This document shows, piece by piece, positions 30,724-41,701 of a DNA stretch of 64,000 bases (position 1 is the stretch's first letter; each line of letters begins with the position of its first letter). Source of the stretch: DASSQJ01 sp963773655 (GTDB lineage: Bacteria > Actinomycetota > Actinomycetes > Actinomycetales > Dermatophilaceae); NCBI GenBank assembly GCA_963773655.1, contig CAVZBX010000003.1, forward strand, positions 62,001-126,000. The letters run 5' to 3'. The notes under the pieces were generated by a model, which did no database searches, was not told the DNA's origin, and saw only the letters and a program-made list of their open reading frames with translations. A program made the position numbers and the translations under genes.

Positions 30724-32229
30724 GTGAGCACGACCCCCACCCGCATCACCCACCTCGTCGCCGGGCAGCCCTGGGAGGGCATCGCCGAGCGCACCGGCCC
30801 CGTCTTCAACCCCGCGACCGGCGAGCAGACCGGTGTCGTCGACTTCGCCTCCGCCGAGCTGGTCGGCGAGGTCGTGGCGCGGGCCAGGCAGGCCTGGGCG
30901 CAGGAGTGGGGCGACGTCTCGCTCACCCGGCGCACCCAGGTGCTCTTCCGGTTCCGCGAGCTGCTCAACGAGCGCAAGGAGGAGATCGCGGCGCTCATCA
31001 CCGCGGAGCACGGCAAGGTGCTCTCCGACGCGCTCGGTGAGGTCAGCCGTGGCCTCGAGGTCGCCGAGTTCGCCTGCGGCATCCCGCACCTGCTCAAGGG
31101 CGGCTACACCGAGAACGCCTCGACCAAGGTCGACGTGTACTCGATCCGGCAGAGCCTCGGCGTCGTCGGCGTCGTCAGCCCGTTCAACTTCCCGGCGATG
31201 GTGCCCCTCTGGTTCGTCCCCGTCGCCATCGCCACCGGCAACGCCGTGGTGCTCAAGCCCTCCGAGAAGGACCCGTCCGCCGCCATCGCCATCGCGAGGC
31301 TGTGGACCGAGGCCGGCCTACCCGACGGCGTCATGAACGTCGTCAACGGCGACAAGGAGGCCGTCGACGCCCTGCTCACCCACCCCGACGTCAAGTCGGT
31401 GTCGTTCGTCGGCTCCACCCCGATCGCCCGGTACGTCTACGAGACCGGCACCGCCCACGGGAAGAGGGTCCAGGCCCTCGGCGGCGCGAAGAACCACATG
31501 ATCGTGCTCCCGGACGCCGACCTCGACCTCGCCGCCGACGCCGCGGTCAACGCCGGCTTCGGCTCGGCCGGCGAGCGCTGCATGGCGATCTCCGCGCTCG
31601 TCGCGCTCGAGCCCGTCGCCGACGAGCTCGTCGAGAAGATCAAGGACCGGATGGGCAAGCTCGTCACCGGCGACGGCACCCGGGGCTGCGACATGGGCCC
31701 GCTCGTCACCGCCCAGCACCGCGACAAGGTCACCTCCTACCTCGACGCCGGGGTCGAGGCCGGGGCCACCCTCGTCGTCGACGGCCGCGAGGGCGACGTC
31801 GACGCCGACGGCGCCGGGTACTTCCTGCGGCCCACCCTCTTCGACGACGTCACCCCGCAGATGTCCGTCTACACCGACGAGATCTTCGGCCCGGTGCTCT
31901 CCGTGCTGCGCGTGAAGACCTACGACGAGGCCCTGGCGCTGGTCAACGCCAACCCCTACGGCAACGGCACCGCCATCTTCACCAACGACGGTGGCGCCGC
32001 CCGGCGGTTCCAGCACGAGGTCGAGGTCGGGATGATCGGCATCAACGTCCCGATCCCGGTGCCGATGGCGTACTACTCCTTCGGCGGGTGGAAGAACAGC
32101 CTGTTCGGCGACACCCACGCCCACGGGATGGAGGGGGTCCACTTCTTCACCCGCGGCAAGGTCGTCACCTCCCGCTGGCTCGACCCGAGCCACGGCGGCA
32201 TCGAGCTCGGCTTCCCGCAGAACGCCTGA
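30724..32229 (+). CDS. mmsA: Methylmalonate-semialdehyde dehydrogenase (CoA-acylating)
   Basis: 501 residues, aldehyde dehydrogenase superfamily. The catalytic cysteine is C286 in GSAGERCMA, GGAKNHMIVLPDADLD is typical of the MmsA/IolA subgroup, and the C-terminal FTRGKVVTSRW also fits. MmsA converts methylmalonate or malonate semialdehyde to propionyl-CoA or acetyl-CoA in valine, beta-alanine and inositol breakdown. The GTG at 30724 with AAGGA 10 bases upstream is preferred to a GTG at 30706. No pathway partners lie beside it, so the substrate is not settled by context. Confidence 0.88.
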   Translation: MSTTPTRITHLVAGQPWEGIAERTGPVFNPATGEQTGVVDFASAELVGEVVARARQAWAQEWGDVSLTRRTQVLFRFRELLNERKEEIAALITAEHGKVLSDALGEVSRGLEVAEFACGIPHLLKGGYTENASTKVDVYSIRQSLGVVGVVSPFNFPAMVPLWFVPVAIATGNAVVLKPSEKDPSAAIAIARLWTEAGLPDGVMNVVNGDKEAVDALLTHPDVKSVSFVGSTPIARYVYETGTAHGKRVQALGGAKNHMIVLPDADLDLAADAAVNAGFGSAGERCMAISALVALEPVADELVEKIKDRMGKLVTGDGTRGCDMGPLVTAQHRDKVTSYLDAGVEAGATLVVDGREGDVDADGAGYFLRPTLFDDVTPQMSVYTDEIFGPVLSVLRVKTYDEALALVNANPYGNGTAIFTNDGGAARRFQHEVEVGMIGINVPIPVPMAYYSFGGWKNSLFGDTHAHGMEGVHFFTRGKVVTSRWLDPSHGGIELGFPQNA

Positions 32230-32259
32230 CCCGGTCGCGGGCCCACCACGGCCCTCGCT

Positions 32260-32313
32260 CGCAGAAGCTCCCACCGCACCCCGCAGTTCGCCGGTGCCGT
32301 GGGAGCTTCTGCG
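32260..32313. terminator. Bidirectional terminator, mmsA / CAP gene
   Basis: Perfect 15-bp arms (CGCAGAAGCTCCCAC / GTGGGAGCTTCTGCG), one mismatch, then five more pairs (GCACC/GGTGC) and a 12-base loop, between two convergent genes. Confidence 0.85.
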
Positions 32314-32328
32314 TGAGATCCGCCCGCG

Positions 32329-32817
32329 TCAGCGGGTGCCGAAGTCCTGGGTCCAGTAGGTGTGGTACGTCGAGGTGCCGCGAGAGACGCCGACGCCGAC
32401 GGCCTTGTTCCGGCAGTTGAGGATGTTCTTCCGGTGGCCGGTGCTCGCCATCCACGCCTTGACGACCCGGTAGGCGCTGATCTGACCGGCGGCGATGTTC
32501 TCGGCGCTGCCGTAGTAGTAGCCCTCGTTGCGCATCCGGTCCCACGGGGTGCGGCCGTCGGGCGAGGTGTGGCTGACAAAGTCCTTGGTCCGCATGTTCC
32601 AGCTGTGCTTGCGGGCCGCGGTCCGCAGCCGGGTGTCGACGCGCAAGGCCGCGCAGCCGACCTTGCGTCGCTCGGCGTTGACGAGCGAGACCACCTTCGA
32701 CTCCATCTCGGCATTCGTGACGGCCGACGCGGTCTCGGCGGTGACGAGCCCGACGGGGACGGCGAGGGATGCCGCAAGGAGCCCACGGACGACGAGGGAA
32801 CGGGACGTGCTGGCCAT
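32329..32817 (-). CDS. Secreted CAP-domain (SCP/PR1-like) protein
   Basis: 162 residues with a signal peptide (RSLVVRGLLAASLAVPVGLVTAETASA). The CAP fold motifs are visible: SLVNAERRKVGCAALRVD, the histidine of FVSHTSPDG, SAENIAAG, HRKNILN, and YWTQDFG. Bacterial CAP proteins are extracellular and mostly of unknown function; some bind lipids or ions. GGAGG precedes the ATG. It is a single-gene unit, convergent with mmsA and downstream of the desaturase terminator. Confidence 0.88.
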   Translation of the reverse strand: MASTSRSLVVRGLLAASLAVPVGLVTAETASAVTNAEMESKVVSLVNAERRKVGCAALRVDTRLRTAARKHSWNMRTKDFVSHTSPDGRTPWDRMRNEGYYYGSAENIAAGQISAYRVVKAWMASTGHRKNILNCRNKAVGVGVSRGTSTYHTYWTQDFGTR

Positions 32818-32958
32818 GACCGGGTACCTCCGGGGGCCGCCCGCCGGTGCGGCGGGCGAGACGAACGGTGACGTGCCCACCCGCCCTGCACGCGTTGGCC
32901 CCACCACGATGGCACAGCCGGGCCCCGACGCGTCGGGGAACGGTGCGGAACGGCAGGA

Positions 32959-32982
32959 GCCCCGGCGCCGACGCGCCGGGGC
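32959..32982 (-). terminator. Terminator of the desaturase operon
   Basis: Perfect 10-bp stem GCCCCGGCGC / GCGCCGGGGC with loop CGAC, 20 bases beyond the desaturase stop. Confidence 0.75.
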
Positions 32983-33002
32983 CCCTTCGTGCTGCGCTCC
33001 GC

Positions 33003-34289
33003 TCAGAAGCGGCGGCCGAGCCGCTTCTTGCGCCAGGCCTTCTTCAGCTCGAGCCGGACGATGTCGCGGCGCCGCCGGCCCTCGACCTTGTTCGGCAGCG
33101 ACAGCTGGGCGACCTTGAGGTAGACCGAGGCCGACTGCTTCCACAGGGTGCCCGTGACGTACGGCAGGTCGTAGCGCTCCATGAGGTCGCGGATGCGCGG
33201 GGCGATCTCGGCGTACCGGTTGCTCGGCATGTCCGGGTAGAGGTGGTGCTCGATCTGGTGGCTGAGGTTGCCGGTCATCACGTGCATGGCTCTGGACCCC
33301 GAGATGTTGCCCGAGCCGAGCATCTGGCGCACGTACCACTCGCCGCGGGTCTCGCCGTCGATCGAGGTCTTCTCGAAGGTGGAGATGCCGGGCGGGAAGT
33401 GCCCGCAGATGATGACGGTGTTGGTCCAGAAGTTGCGCACCAGGTTGGCGACGACGTTGGCCGTGAACGTCGTGCGGGCCGAGCCGGTGGGGGCAGAGAG
33501 CGCCGGGTGCACGAGGTAGTCCTTGGTGGCCTGGCGCTTGATCTTGGCCACGACCTCCTGGGCGTCGGCGCGGAACTTCGCCTTGTCCTCCTCGCTCATC
33601 CGGTTCTTGGTCGCGACGTACTTGCCGAGCTCGAGGTCGTAGGCCGCGATCGAGTACTCGAAGAGCGCCGCGTTGCCCACGTGCCAGATCGGCTGGAAGA
33701 GGTAGAACAGGCTCCACTTCTGGTCCTCGTCGACCCGCAGGATGCCGTACCCGAGGTCGTTGTCCCGGCCGAGCACGTTGGTGAACGTGTGGTGGATCTC
33801 GTTGTGGCTGTGCTTCCACTGGCTCGACGGGCTGGCGTTGTCCCACTCCCACGCGGTCGAGTGGATCTTCGGGTCACGCATCCAGTCCCACTGGCCGTGC
33901 ATGACGTTGTGGCCGATCTCCATGTTCTCGAGGATCTTGGCCACCGACAGGCCGGCGGTGCCGATCCACCAGGCCGGGCGGACGCCCTTGACCTTGACGT
34001 TGCTGAAGAGCAGGACGGCGCGGCTGCCCATCTCGAGGTAGCGCTGGACCTTGATGACCTTGCGGATGTAGGCGGCGTCGCGCTCGCCGCGGCTGTCCAT
34101 GACCTCCTTGCGGAGGGCGTCCAGCTCGTGGCCGATGGCCTCGATGTCCTCGGGGCTCAGGTGCGCCGCGGGGTTGGGGCGGCCGGACTTCTTCAGCGCG
34201 GGGCGGGGCGGCCGCGGGGCGTCGCTGTCGACGTGCAGGCGGCTGCTGCCGCCGGGCCGGGTGGTGGATCGTTCGGGGGCGAGGGTCAT
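33003..34289 (-). CDS. Membrane fatty-acid (acyl-CoA/acyl-lipid) desaturase, DesA3-like
   Basis: 428 residues. The three histidine boxes of membrane di-iron desaturases are H127-H131 (GHNVMHG), HSHNEIHH (160-167) and HQIEHH (344-349). Hydrophobic segments flank them, and the C-terminus is strongly basic. The closest pattern I recognise is mycobacterial DesA3 (Rv3229c), a stearoyl-CoA delta-9 desaturase that works with an oxidoreductase (Rv3230c) encoded beside it, exactly as here. GGAAGGA precedes the ATG. It would introduce a double bond to adjust membrane fluidity. Confidence 0.9.
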   Translation of the reverse strand: MTLAPERSTTRPGGSSRLHVDSDAPRPPRPALKKSGRPNPAAHLSPEDIEAIGHELDALRKEVMDSRGERDAAYIRKVIKVQRYLEMGSRAVLLFSNVKVKGVRPAWWIGTAGLSVAKILENMEIGHNVMHGQWDWMRDPKIHSTAWEWDNASPSSQWKHSHNEIHHTFTNVLGRDNDLGYGILRVDEDQKWSLFYLFQPIWHVGNAALFEYSIAAYDLELGKYVATKNRMSEEDKAKFRADAQEVVAKIKRQATKDYLVHPALSAPTGSARTTFTANVVANLVRNFWTNTVIICGHFPPGISTFEKTSIDGETRGEWYVRQMLGSGNISGSRAMHVMTGNLSHQIEHHLYPDMPSNRYAEIAPRIRDLMERYDLPYVTGTLWKQSASVYLKVAQLSLPNKVEGRRRRDIVRLELKKAWRKKRLGRRF

Positions 34290-34340
34290 GGGTGGGGTCC
34301 TTCCGTGTCTCTCGCGGTCGGTGGTCGAGGGGCTTGGGGG

Positions 34341-35501
34341 TCAGAGGTCGAGCTCGCAGGAGCCCGCGACGGCGTTGACGCAGGTCTGGACGGGCAGCGG
34401 CTCGTCGGACTCGTGAACGGTGACCTCGCCGGTGCGCAGGTCGCGGACCGCGCCGGAGCGCATCGGGACCACGCAGCCGAAGCAGATGCCCATCCGGCAG
34501 CCGCTCGGCATCAGCACGCCGGCGTCCTCGCCGGCGTCGAGGATGGGGGTGCCGCCGTCGGCGTCGACGACGCGTCCACTGGCGGCGAAGGTGACGGAGC
34601 CGCCCTCGCCGGGCTCGACGACGCTCGGGCGGAACCGCTCGGTGTGCAGCCGCTCGAGGACGCCGGCGTTGGCCCAGTGCTTCTCCGCCGCGTCCATGAG
34701 CCCGGTCGGCCCGCAGAGCCAGGTCTCGCGCTCGGGCCAGTCGGGGACCAGCTCGTCGAGGCGGCCCAGGTCGAGGACGCCGTGGACGTCGTCCAGGTTG
34801 ACGGTGAGGGCGAGGCGGCCGGTGTCGGCGTACCGCTGCAGCTCGCCGGCGAACACCACGTCGCGGGCGGTGGGGGCGCAGTGCACGTGGGCGACGTCGT
34901 GCAGCTCGGCGAGGTGGTTGCGCAGCATGCCCATGACCGGGGTGATGCCGCTGCCCGCGGTGAGGAAGAGGACCTTGTCCGGGGCCGGCGCCGGGAGGGT
35001 GAAGTCGCCGGTGGCCTGGTCGAGCATGACCAGGGCGCCGGGCCGGGCGTCGCGGACCAGGTGGTTCGAGACCTTCCCCTCCGGGATCGCCTTGGTCGTG
35101 ATCGCGATGCAGCCGGCCGGGATGCCCGCCGCGGCCGAGCCGTCGGCGCGGTGGGTCAGGCTGTAGGCGCGCCAGTGGCGGACGCCGGCGACGTCGACGC
35201 CGATGCGCACGTACTGGCCGGGCACGTGGCCGAGCCAGCCGCGCCCCGGGCGGATCACGACGGTGGCGGCGTCGTCGGTCTCGGGCCGGATCTCGACGAT
35301 GCGGCCACGCAGGTCGGCGCCGGCGCGCATCGGGTCCACGAGGTCGAGGTAGTCGGCGGGGACGAGGGGCGTCGCGAGGGCCTCTGCCACCGTGCGCGCC
35401 CCACGGAGCACTCCGCCGAGGGGTCCTGGGGTGTGGGCCCCGAGCCGTGGCCGGGCACGGCCCGCGGGCGGGGTCGGTCGGTCGAGGGAAGGGGTGGTCA
35501 C
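34341..35501 (-). CDS. Flavin/[2Fe-2S] reductase partner of the desaturase
   Basis: 386 residues. The ferredoxin-NADP reductase-like part has the FAD motif RAYSLT and the NAD(P) segment LFLTAGSGITPVMGML. The C-terminal plant-type ferredoxin domain has C335, C340, C343 and C374 (GCRMGICFGC...C). It feeds electrons from NAD(P)H to the desaturase, as Rv3230c does for DesA3. The GTG start lies seven bases after TACGCT (35514-35509), which overlaps a perfect palindrome, so the message is probably leaderless and repressor-controlled. The desaturase follows after 51 bases. Confidence 0.9.
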   Translation of the reverse strand: MTTPSLDRPTPPAGRARPRLGAHTPGPLGGVLRGARTVAEALATPLVPADYLDLVDPMRAGADLRGRIVEIRPETDDAATVVIRPGRGWLGHVPGQYVRIGVDVAGVRHWRAYSLTHRADGSAAAGIPAGCIAITTKAIPEGKVSNHLVRDARPGALVMLDQATGDFTLPAPAPDKVLFLTAGSGITPVMGMLRNHLAELHDVAHVHCAPTARDVVFAGELQRYADTGRLALTVNLDDVHGVLDLGRLDELVPDWPERETWLCGPTGLMDAAEKHWANAGVLERLHTERFRPSVVEPGEGGSVTFAASGRVVDADGGTPILDAGEDAGVLMPSGCRMGICFGCVVPMRSGAVRDLRTGEVTVHESDEPLPVQTCVNAVAGSCELDL

Positions 35502-35510
35502 CTTCGGAAG

Positions 35511-35548
35511 CGTAACCTACGTTCGCGTAGGTTACGACATCGTAGGTT
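35511..35548 (-). promoter_or_regulatory. Palindromic operator over the desaturase-operon promoter
   Basis: CGTAACCTACG (35511-35521) and its exact inverse CGTAGGTTACG (35526-35536) are separated by TTCG. A third half-site, CGTAGGTT, lies at 35541-35548. The palindrome overlaps the -10 hexamer TACGCT (35514-35509). Size and symmetry suit a TetR-family repressor. No such regulator gene is in the window. Confidence 0.75.
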
Positions 35549-35664
35549 GGCGTCTCTCAGCGAACGGCCAGCATCCAGGTGCCCGACGCGAGCCACCCAC
35601 GCGGTCGCGTTCCGGGCGGGTGACTCGGTGGTGCGGTGGCCCCGGCCGCTAGTTGTCAGTACAG

Positions 35665-37331
<1,667 letters not shown>

Positions 37332-37332
<1 letters not shown>

Positions 37333-38372
37333 CACTGGTCTCCCTTCACGTACGGCTGCCCGACGGCTCCGGGCGCTCTCACCCGGCCCGCGGCGAGGCC
37401 GAGGACGACGAGGACCGCGACGTAGGGCAGCGTGGCGAGGATCTGCGGTGAGGTGAGCGCGTCGAGGGTCCACTCCAGGACGTTGCTCGGGGTTCCCTCC
37501 ACGCCGAGGCCGGACTGCTGGAGCTGGCTGGCCACCGCGTTGACGAAGCCGAAGAAGAGCGCCATCGCGAAGGCCCGCAGCGGTCGCCACGCGCCCATGA
37601 TCATGATCGCCAGGGCGAGGAAGCCGCGCCCGGCGGTCATCCCGCGCTCGAACGAGCTCGAGGCATCCATCGAGAGGTACACCCCGGCGAGTCCGGCGAG
37701 GGTCCCGGCGAGGGTGACGTTGACCAGCCGCAGCCGCTCGACGTTGACGCCCGCGGTGTCCGCCGCCGAGGGGTACTCGCCGACCGCTCGGGTGCGCAGG
37801 CCCCAGCGGGTGTGGAACAGCAGCAGGTGCACGCCGATGGCGGCGATGATCGCGAACGTCGCGATCCAGCTGCGGCCGCTGAAGAAGACCTCGCCCACGA
37901 GCGGGATGTCCTGGAGCAGGGGGACGTTGAGGTTCGGGATGACGCCCGGGAGGATCTGGCCCGGGGTGTAGTAGAAGGACGTGATGCCGGTGGCGACGAT
38001 GTTGAGCACCACACCGGCGATGATCTGGTCCATCCGCCAGCGCACGGTGGTCCACGCGAGGAAGCCGCCCGCGATCAGGCCGCTGCCGACGCCGGCCAGG
38101 ACGCCGACGACGATCGAGCCCGAGTAGGCGGCGGCGAAGAACCCGGCGAAGGCCGCGATGAGCATCTGGCCCTCGATGCCGATGTTGACGACACCGGACC
38201 GCTCGCCGATGACCCCCACCAGGGCCGCGAGGACGAGGGGGATGGCGTAGCCCCAGGCCGCCACGAACATCGACGGGGCGATGTCGTTGGCGGCGTAGTA
38301 GAAGACGTACGCGGCGACCAGGACGACGGCGAGGAGGACCACCGTCGTGCGGTTCTTGGTGACCCAGTCCAC
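37332..38372 (-). CDS. ABC importer permease, nucleoside type (YufQ-like)
   Basis: 346 residues with about nine or ten transmembrane segments. The conserved segments GVVNIGIEGQMLIAAFAG and AVGEYPSAADTAGVNVERLR are typical of the second permease of BMP/nucleoside importers. The GTG start is one base after the stop of the preceding permease gene. Together with that permease it forms the membrane channel. Confidence 0.88.
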
Positions 38373-38373
38373 C

Positions 38374-39522
38374 TCAGGACCCCCAGCTCGTCGAGGCCAC
38401 GCTGACCTTGTCGGCGCGGCTGCGGAAGATCCACTTGCCGAGCACCGGGATCGACACCATGAGCAGGATGATCGCGAGCAGCAGGTCGACGACCTCCGGG
38501 GCGATGCCGGTGGAGAACTGCAGGCCCGCCGCCCCGGTGCGCAGGATGCCGACGAGGAAGGCCGCCGGGATCGTCGCGAGCGGGTTGGCCCGGGCGAGCA
38601 GGGCGATGGTGATGCCGTCGAAGCCGAGCGAGCCCACGATGGCCGGTTCGAACCGGTGCAGGGTGCCCGCGGCCTCGAGCGCGCCCCCGAGACCGGCGAG
38701 GCCGGCGCCGAAGGCGAGCGACATGACGACGATCCGGTTGATCGAGATGCCGGCGTAGCCCGCCGCGCTCTTGTTCGAGCCGACGGTGTTGAACCGGAAG
38801 CCCATCGTGGTGCGCGAGAGCATCCACCAGCAGAGCACCGCGAAGGCGACCGCGATGACGAACCCGACGGGGATGCCCCCGATGGCGCCCAGCTGGGCCG
38901 ACTCGGGGATCGGCTCGGTCTGCGGGATGCCGCTGGTCTTGGAGCGCTCGGCCTGGAGCGGGCCGACGACGAGCCAGAAGGTGACCCCCGCCACGATGTA
39001 GTTGAGCATGATCGTCGAGATGACCTCGTGCACGCCGCGGTAGGCCTTGAGCACGCCGACGAGGACGCCGACGAGCCCGCCGAAGAGGATCCCGGCGAGC
39101 ATCCCCAGCACGGCACCGAGGAACCCGGCTCCACCGGCGAGGTAGGCCACCCAGGCCCCCATGACCGCACCCATCGCGAACTGGCCCTGGCCACCGATGT
39201 TGAACAGTCCGACGCGCAGCGGCAGCACCACGGCCAGACCGGTGAGGACCAGTGGCGCGGTCTTCTGCAGCGTGCGGGTGAAGGCCCCCGGGTAGACGAG
39301 CGCCTCGCGCAGCAGGGTCTCGTACGCGTACCAGGGGTTGACCCCCTGGTAGCGGATGAGCACCGCACCGATGAGGAGCGCGATGACGAGGGCGACGACG
39401 ATGACGACGGCACTCTGGTGCGCGATCAGGTACGCGAGGGCGCCCCCGCGTGACTGCCGGTCCTCGGGAGGCGGATCGCCCGCCGACGGGGGCGCGCCCT
39501 GCTCCGTGGTGGTGTCGGACAT
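38374..39522 (-). CDS. ABC importer permease, nucleoside type (YufP-like)
   Basis: 382 residues, mostly hydrophobic. VGLFNIGGQGQFAMGAVMGA is the family signature and TVGSNKSAAGYAGISINR is the cytoplasmic loop that contacts the ATPase. I start at MSDTTTEQG because GGAGA lies just upstream. The hairpin at 39606-39642 separates it from the substrate-binding-protein gene, which should lower its expression relative to that gene. Confidence 0.88.
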   Translation of the reverse strand: MSDTTTEQGAPPSAGDPPPEDRQSRGGALAYLIAHQSAVVIVVALVIALLIGAVLIRYQGVNPWYAYETLLREALVYPGAFTRTLQKTAPLVLTGLAVVLPLRVGLFNIGGQGQFAMGAVMGAWVAYLAGGAGFLGAVLGMLAGILFGGLVGVLVGVLKAYRGVHEVISTIMLNYIVAGVTFWLVVGPLQAERSKTSGIPQTEPIPESAQLGAIGGIPVGFVIAVAFAVLCWWMLSRTTMGFRFNTVGSNKSAAGYAGISINRIVVMSLAFGAGLAGLGGALEAAGTLHRFEPAIVGSLGFDGITIALLARANPLATIPAAFLVGILRTGAAGLQFSTGIAPEVVDLLLAIILLMVSIPVLGKWIFRSRADKVSVASTSWGS

Positions 39523-39605
39523 GGGTCTCCAATGACTCGGGGTGCGGGGCACAGTCTGGCCTCTGGGCGCCGCCTGGGGGAAGTGTGGCCTGCCGGTACC
39601 GACGA

Positions 39606-39642
39606 AGGGGGCGGGCACCCGGTACCCGGATGCCCGCCCCCT
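39606..39642 (-). terminator. Intra-operon attenuating hairpin, BMP / permease
   Basis: 17-base arms (39606-39622 and 39626-39642) with one mismatch and a 3-base loop, between the binding-protein stop and the first permease. It probably acts as a partial terminator. Confidence 0.7.
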
Positions 39643-39685
39643 GTCGTCGGGCGCGGTGGTCACGCGTGGTGACCGGCCGCGTGTG

Positions 39686-40777
39686 TCAGAGCGTGACGCC
39701 GGTCTCCAGCGAGCCGTCCTTGAGCTGCGCGACGACCTCGTCGACCTTGGTCTTCACGTCCTCGGGGACGGTGTCCTCGAAGTCGTGGTACGGCGCCAGG
39801 CCGGCCTCGCCGAGGGTCTGCAGGCCCTCGAACTCGCCCTCGGACGCGACCTTGATCGTGTCGGTGACGCCCTGGGTGATGAGCTTCATCGCCGAGGTGA
39901 TCAGGCACGGCTGGGCGGCGGGGACGGTGTCCCACTGGTCGGTGTCGACACCGATGCAGAAGACGTCGGTGCCGGCGCCGGACGCCTTGGCGACCTCCTG
40001 CAGCGCACCGTTGCCGGTGTTGCCGCCGGCGCCGAAGATGAAGTCGGCGCCCTGGGCGAGCTGCTTCTTGGCCTCGCCCGCGCCCCACACCGGGTCGTTG
40101 AAGGCGTTGTCGCCGGCGGGGTGGTACACGGTGGTGACCGAGACCTCCGGGTTAGCCGCCTTGGCGCCGTTCTCGTAGCCCTTGGCGAACTTCTGCACCG
40201 GCGGGATCTCGAGGCCGAGGACCTGGCCGAGCTTGTTGGTCTTGGTCATCAGGCCGGCGAGGTAGCCCGCGGCGTAGCCCGCCTGGTCCTCCGGGAAGAT
40301 CAGGCCGGTGAGGTTGGTGGCCTTGACCGCCTCGGGGTCGTAGCCCTGGTCGACGCCGATGAACTTGGTCTCGGTGTTCTCCTCGGCCGCGGCCACGGTG
40401 GCGTCGGCCATGAGGAAGCCGACGGTGACGATGACGTCGTAGGACTTGTTGGTGAACTGCGCCATGTTGGCGGCGTAGTCCTTGGCGTCCTGGGTCTCGA
40501 TGTACTTGTAGAAGCCGTTCAGCTCCGCGGCCGCAGCCTCGGCGCCCTCGTGCGCGGACTGGTTGAAGCTCTTGTCGTCGACCTTGCCGGTGTCGGTCAC
40601 CAGGCCGATGCAGAAGACGTCCTCGCTCGCGCAGTTGGAGTCGTCGGTGGGCGCGCCGCTGGTGGCCTCACCGCTGGCCGTGTCGTCGCTGCCGGAGTCG
40701 CCGGTGCTGCCGCCGCAGCCCGCGAGGGCCAGGGCGAGCGCGGCGGGGGCCGCGACGAGGAAACGCGTGGACTTCAT
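39686..40777 (-). CDS. BMP-family nucleoside-binding lipoprotein
   Basis: 363 residues. The signal peptide ends in the lipobox LALAGC (C21), followed by a Ser/Gly/Asp linker. The BMP domain includes IGLVTDTGKVDDKSFNQSAHEGAE, VGFLMADATVAAA, FPEDQAGYAAGYLAG and DFIFGAGGNTGNGALQEV. BMP proteins bind purine nucleosides at the outer membrane face and deliver them to the two permeases. GGGAGA precedes the ATG. A TAGCAT -10 candidate lies at 40819-40814. The neighbouring MTA/nucleoside salvage operon supports a nucleoside-like ligand. Confidence 0.92.
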   Translation of the reverse strand: MKSTRFLVAAPAALALALAGCGGSTGDSGSDDTASGEATSGAPTDDSNCASEDVFCIGLVTDTGKVDDKSFNQSAHEGAEAAAAELNGFYKYIETQDAKDYAANMAQFTNKSYDVIVTVGFLMADATVAAAEENTETKFIGVDQGYDPEAVKATNLTGLIFPEDQAGYAAGYLAGLMTKTNKLGQVLGLEIPPVQKFAKGYENGAKAANPEVSVTTVYHPAGDNAFNDPVWGAGEAKKQLAQGADFIFGAGGNTGNGALQEVAKASGAGTDVFCIGVDTDQWDTVPAAQPCLITSAMKLITQGVTDTIKVASEGEFEGLQTLGEAGLAPYHDFEDTVPEDVKTKVDEVVAQLKDGSLETGVTL

Positions 40778-40941
40778 GGAGGATCTCCCTTTGCCTGCTG
40801 GTGGGTCGTGCAGATGCTACGGCCTGCGCGCGCGGGTACCGCACACCCCTCGCGTGTCGTTGTGGGGTCGTTACCGTCGGTGTGTCGCTGGTGTGACGCA
40901 CGGCACGGGTGGGGTGTCGCCCAGCGGGCGCGCAGGCCGCG

Positions 40942-41701
40942 TCACCAGCCCGGGGAGGCGGACCAGCCGGCGTCGACGGCGAGCACCGTGCCGGTGATGC
41001 CGGACGCGGCCGGGGAGGCGAGGAACGCGACGGCCCCGGCGACCTCCTCCGCCGCCACCGGGCGGCCGAGTGCGCTCGCCGCGCGGTAGCGGGCCACGCC
41101 GTCCGGCCAGTCGGCCTCGAGGCCCGTCGCGGTCGACCAGGCCGGGGGCGACGCCGCAGACCCGCACCCCGCGCGGGCCGAGCTCGTGGGCGGCGGCGGC
41201 GACGAGGTGGTGCACCGCCGCCTTGGCCACGGCATAGGGGGCGTGGGCGGGAGCGGCCCGCCAGCCCTCGATGCTGCCCACGACCAGGGCCGCACCCCCC
41301 GCGGCCATCCGGGCGGTGGAGCGCTCGAGCAGCACGGCGGTGGGACGCAGCCCCGCGCGGTGGTAGGCGTCCCAGGCCGCGGCGTCGAGGTCGGCCCAGG
41401 GCACGAGGTGCTGCGGAAAGGCGCTGAGCACGACGACGTCCGGATCGCCACCGAGCGCCGCCGAGCAGCGGTCGAGGAGGTCCTCGCAGGCCGCGTCGAG
41501 GTCGGCGGGGGGCCCGACGTCGAGGTCGGCGTGGAGGGCGACGCCGCGTCGCCCCGCATGCTCGACGCCGGTGACGGTGGCGGCGGCCCCGTCGGCGTCG
41601 CTTCGGTAGTGCACCCCGACGTCGTGCCCGGCCCGGGCGAGGCCCAGGGCCAGCGCCCGGCCCAGGCCGCCGCTGGCGCCGGTGACCAGGGCGGTTCTCA
41701 C
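40942..41701 (-). pseudogene. Short-chain dehydrogenase/reductase, frameshifted
   Basis: The N-terminal three quarters read as an SDR: NAD(P) motif TGASGGLGRALALGLARAG, SAFPQ, the serine strand LVVGSIEG, and the YAVAK active site. After VRVCGVAPGLVDR (about 41125) the frame is lost. The expected continuation (TGLEADWPDGVARYRAAS...EEVAGAVAFLASPAASG...VDAGW) follows in the next frame to a stop at 40942. One extra base near GACCGCGACG explains this. Repaired length is about 252 residues. The GTG start overlaps the cupin stop (GTGA). The substrate is unknown. Confidence 0.8.
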
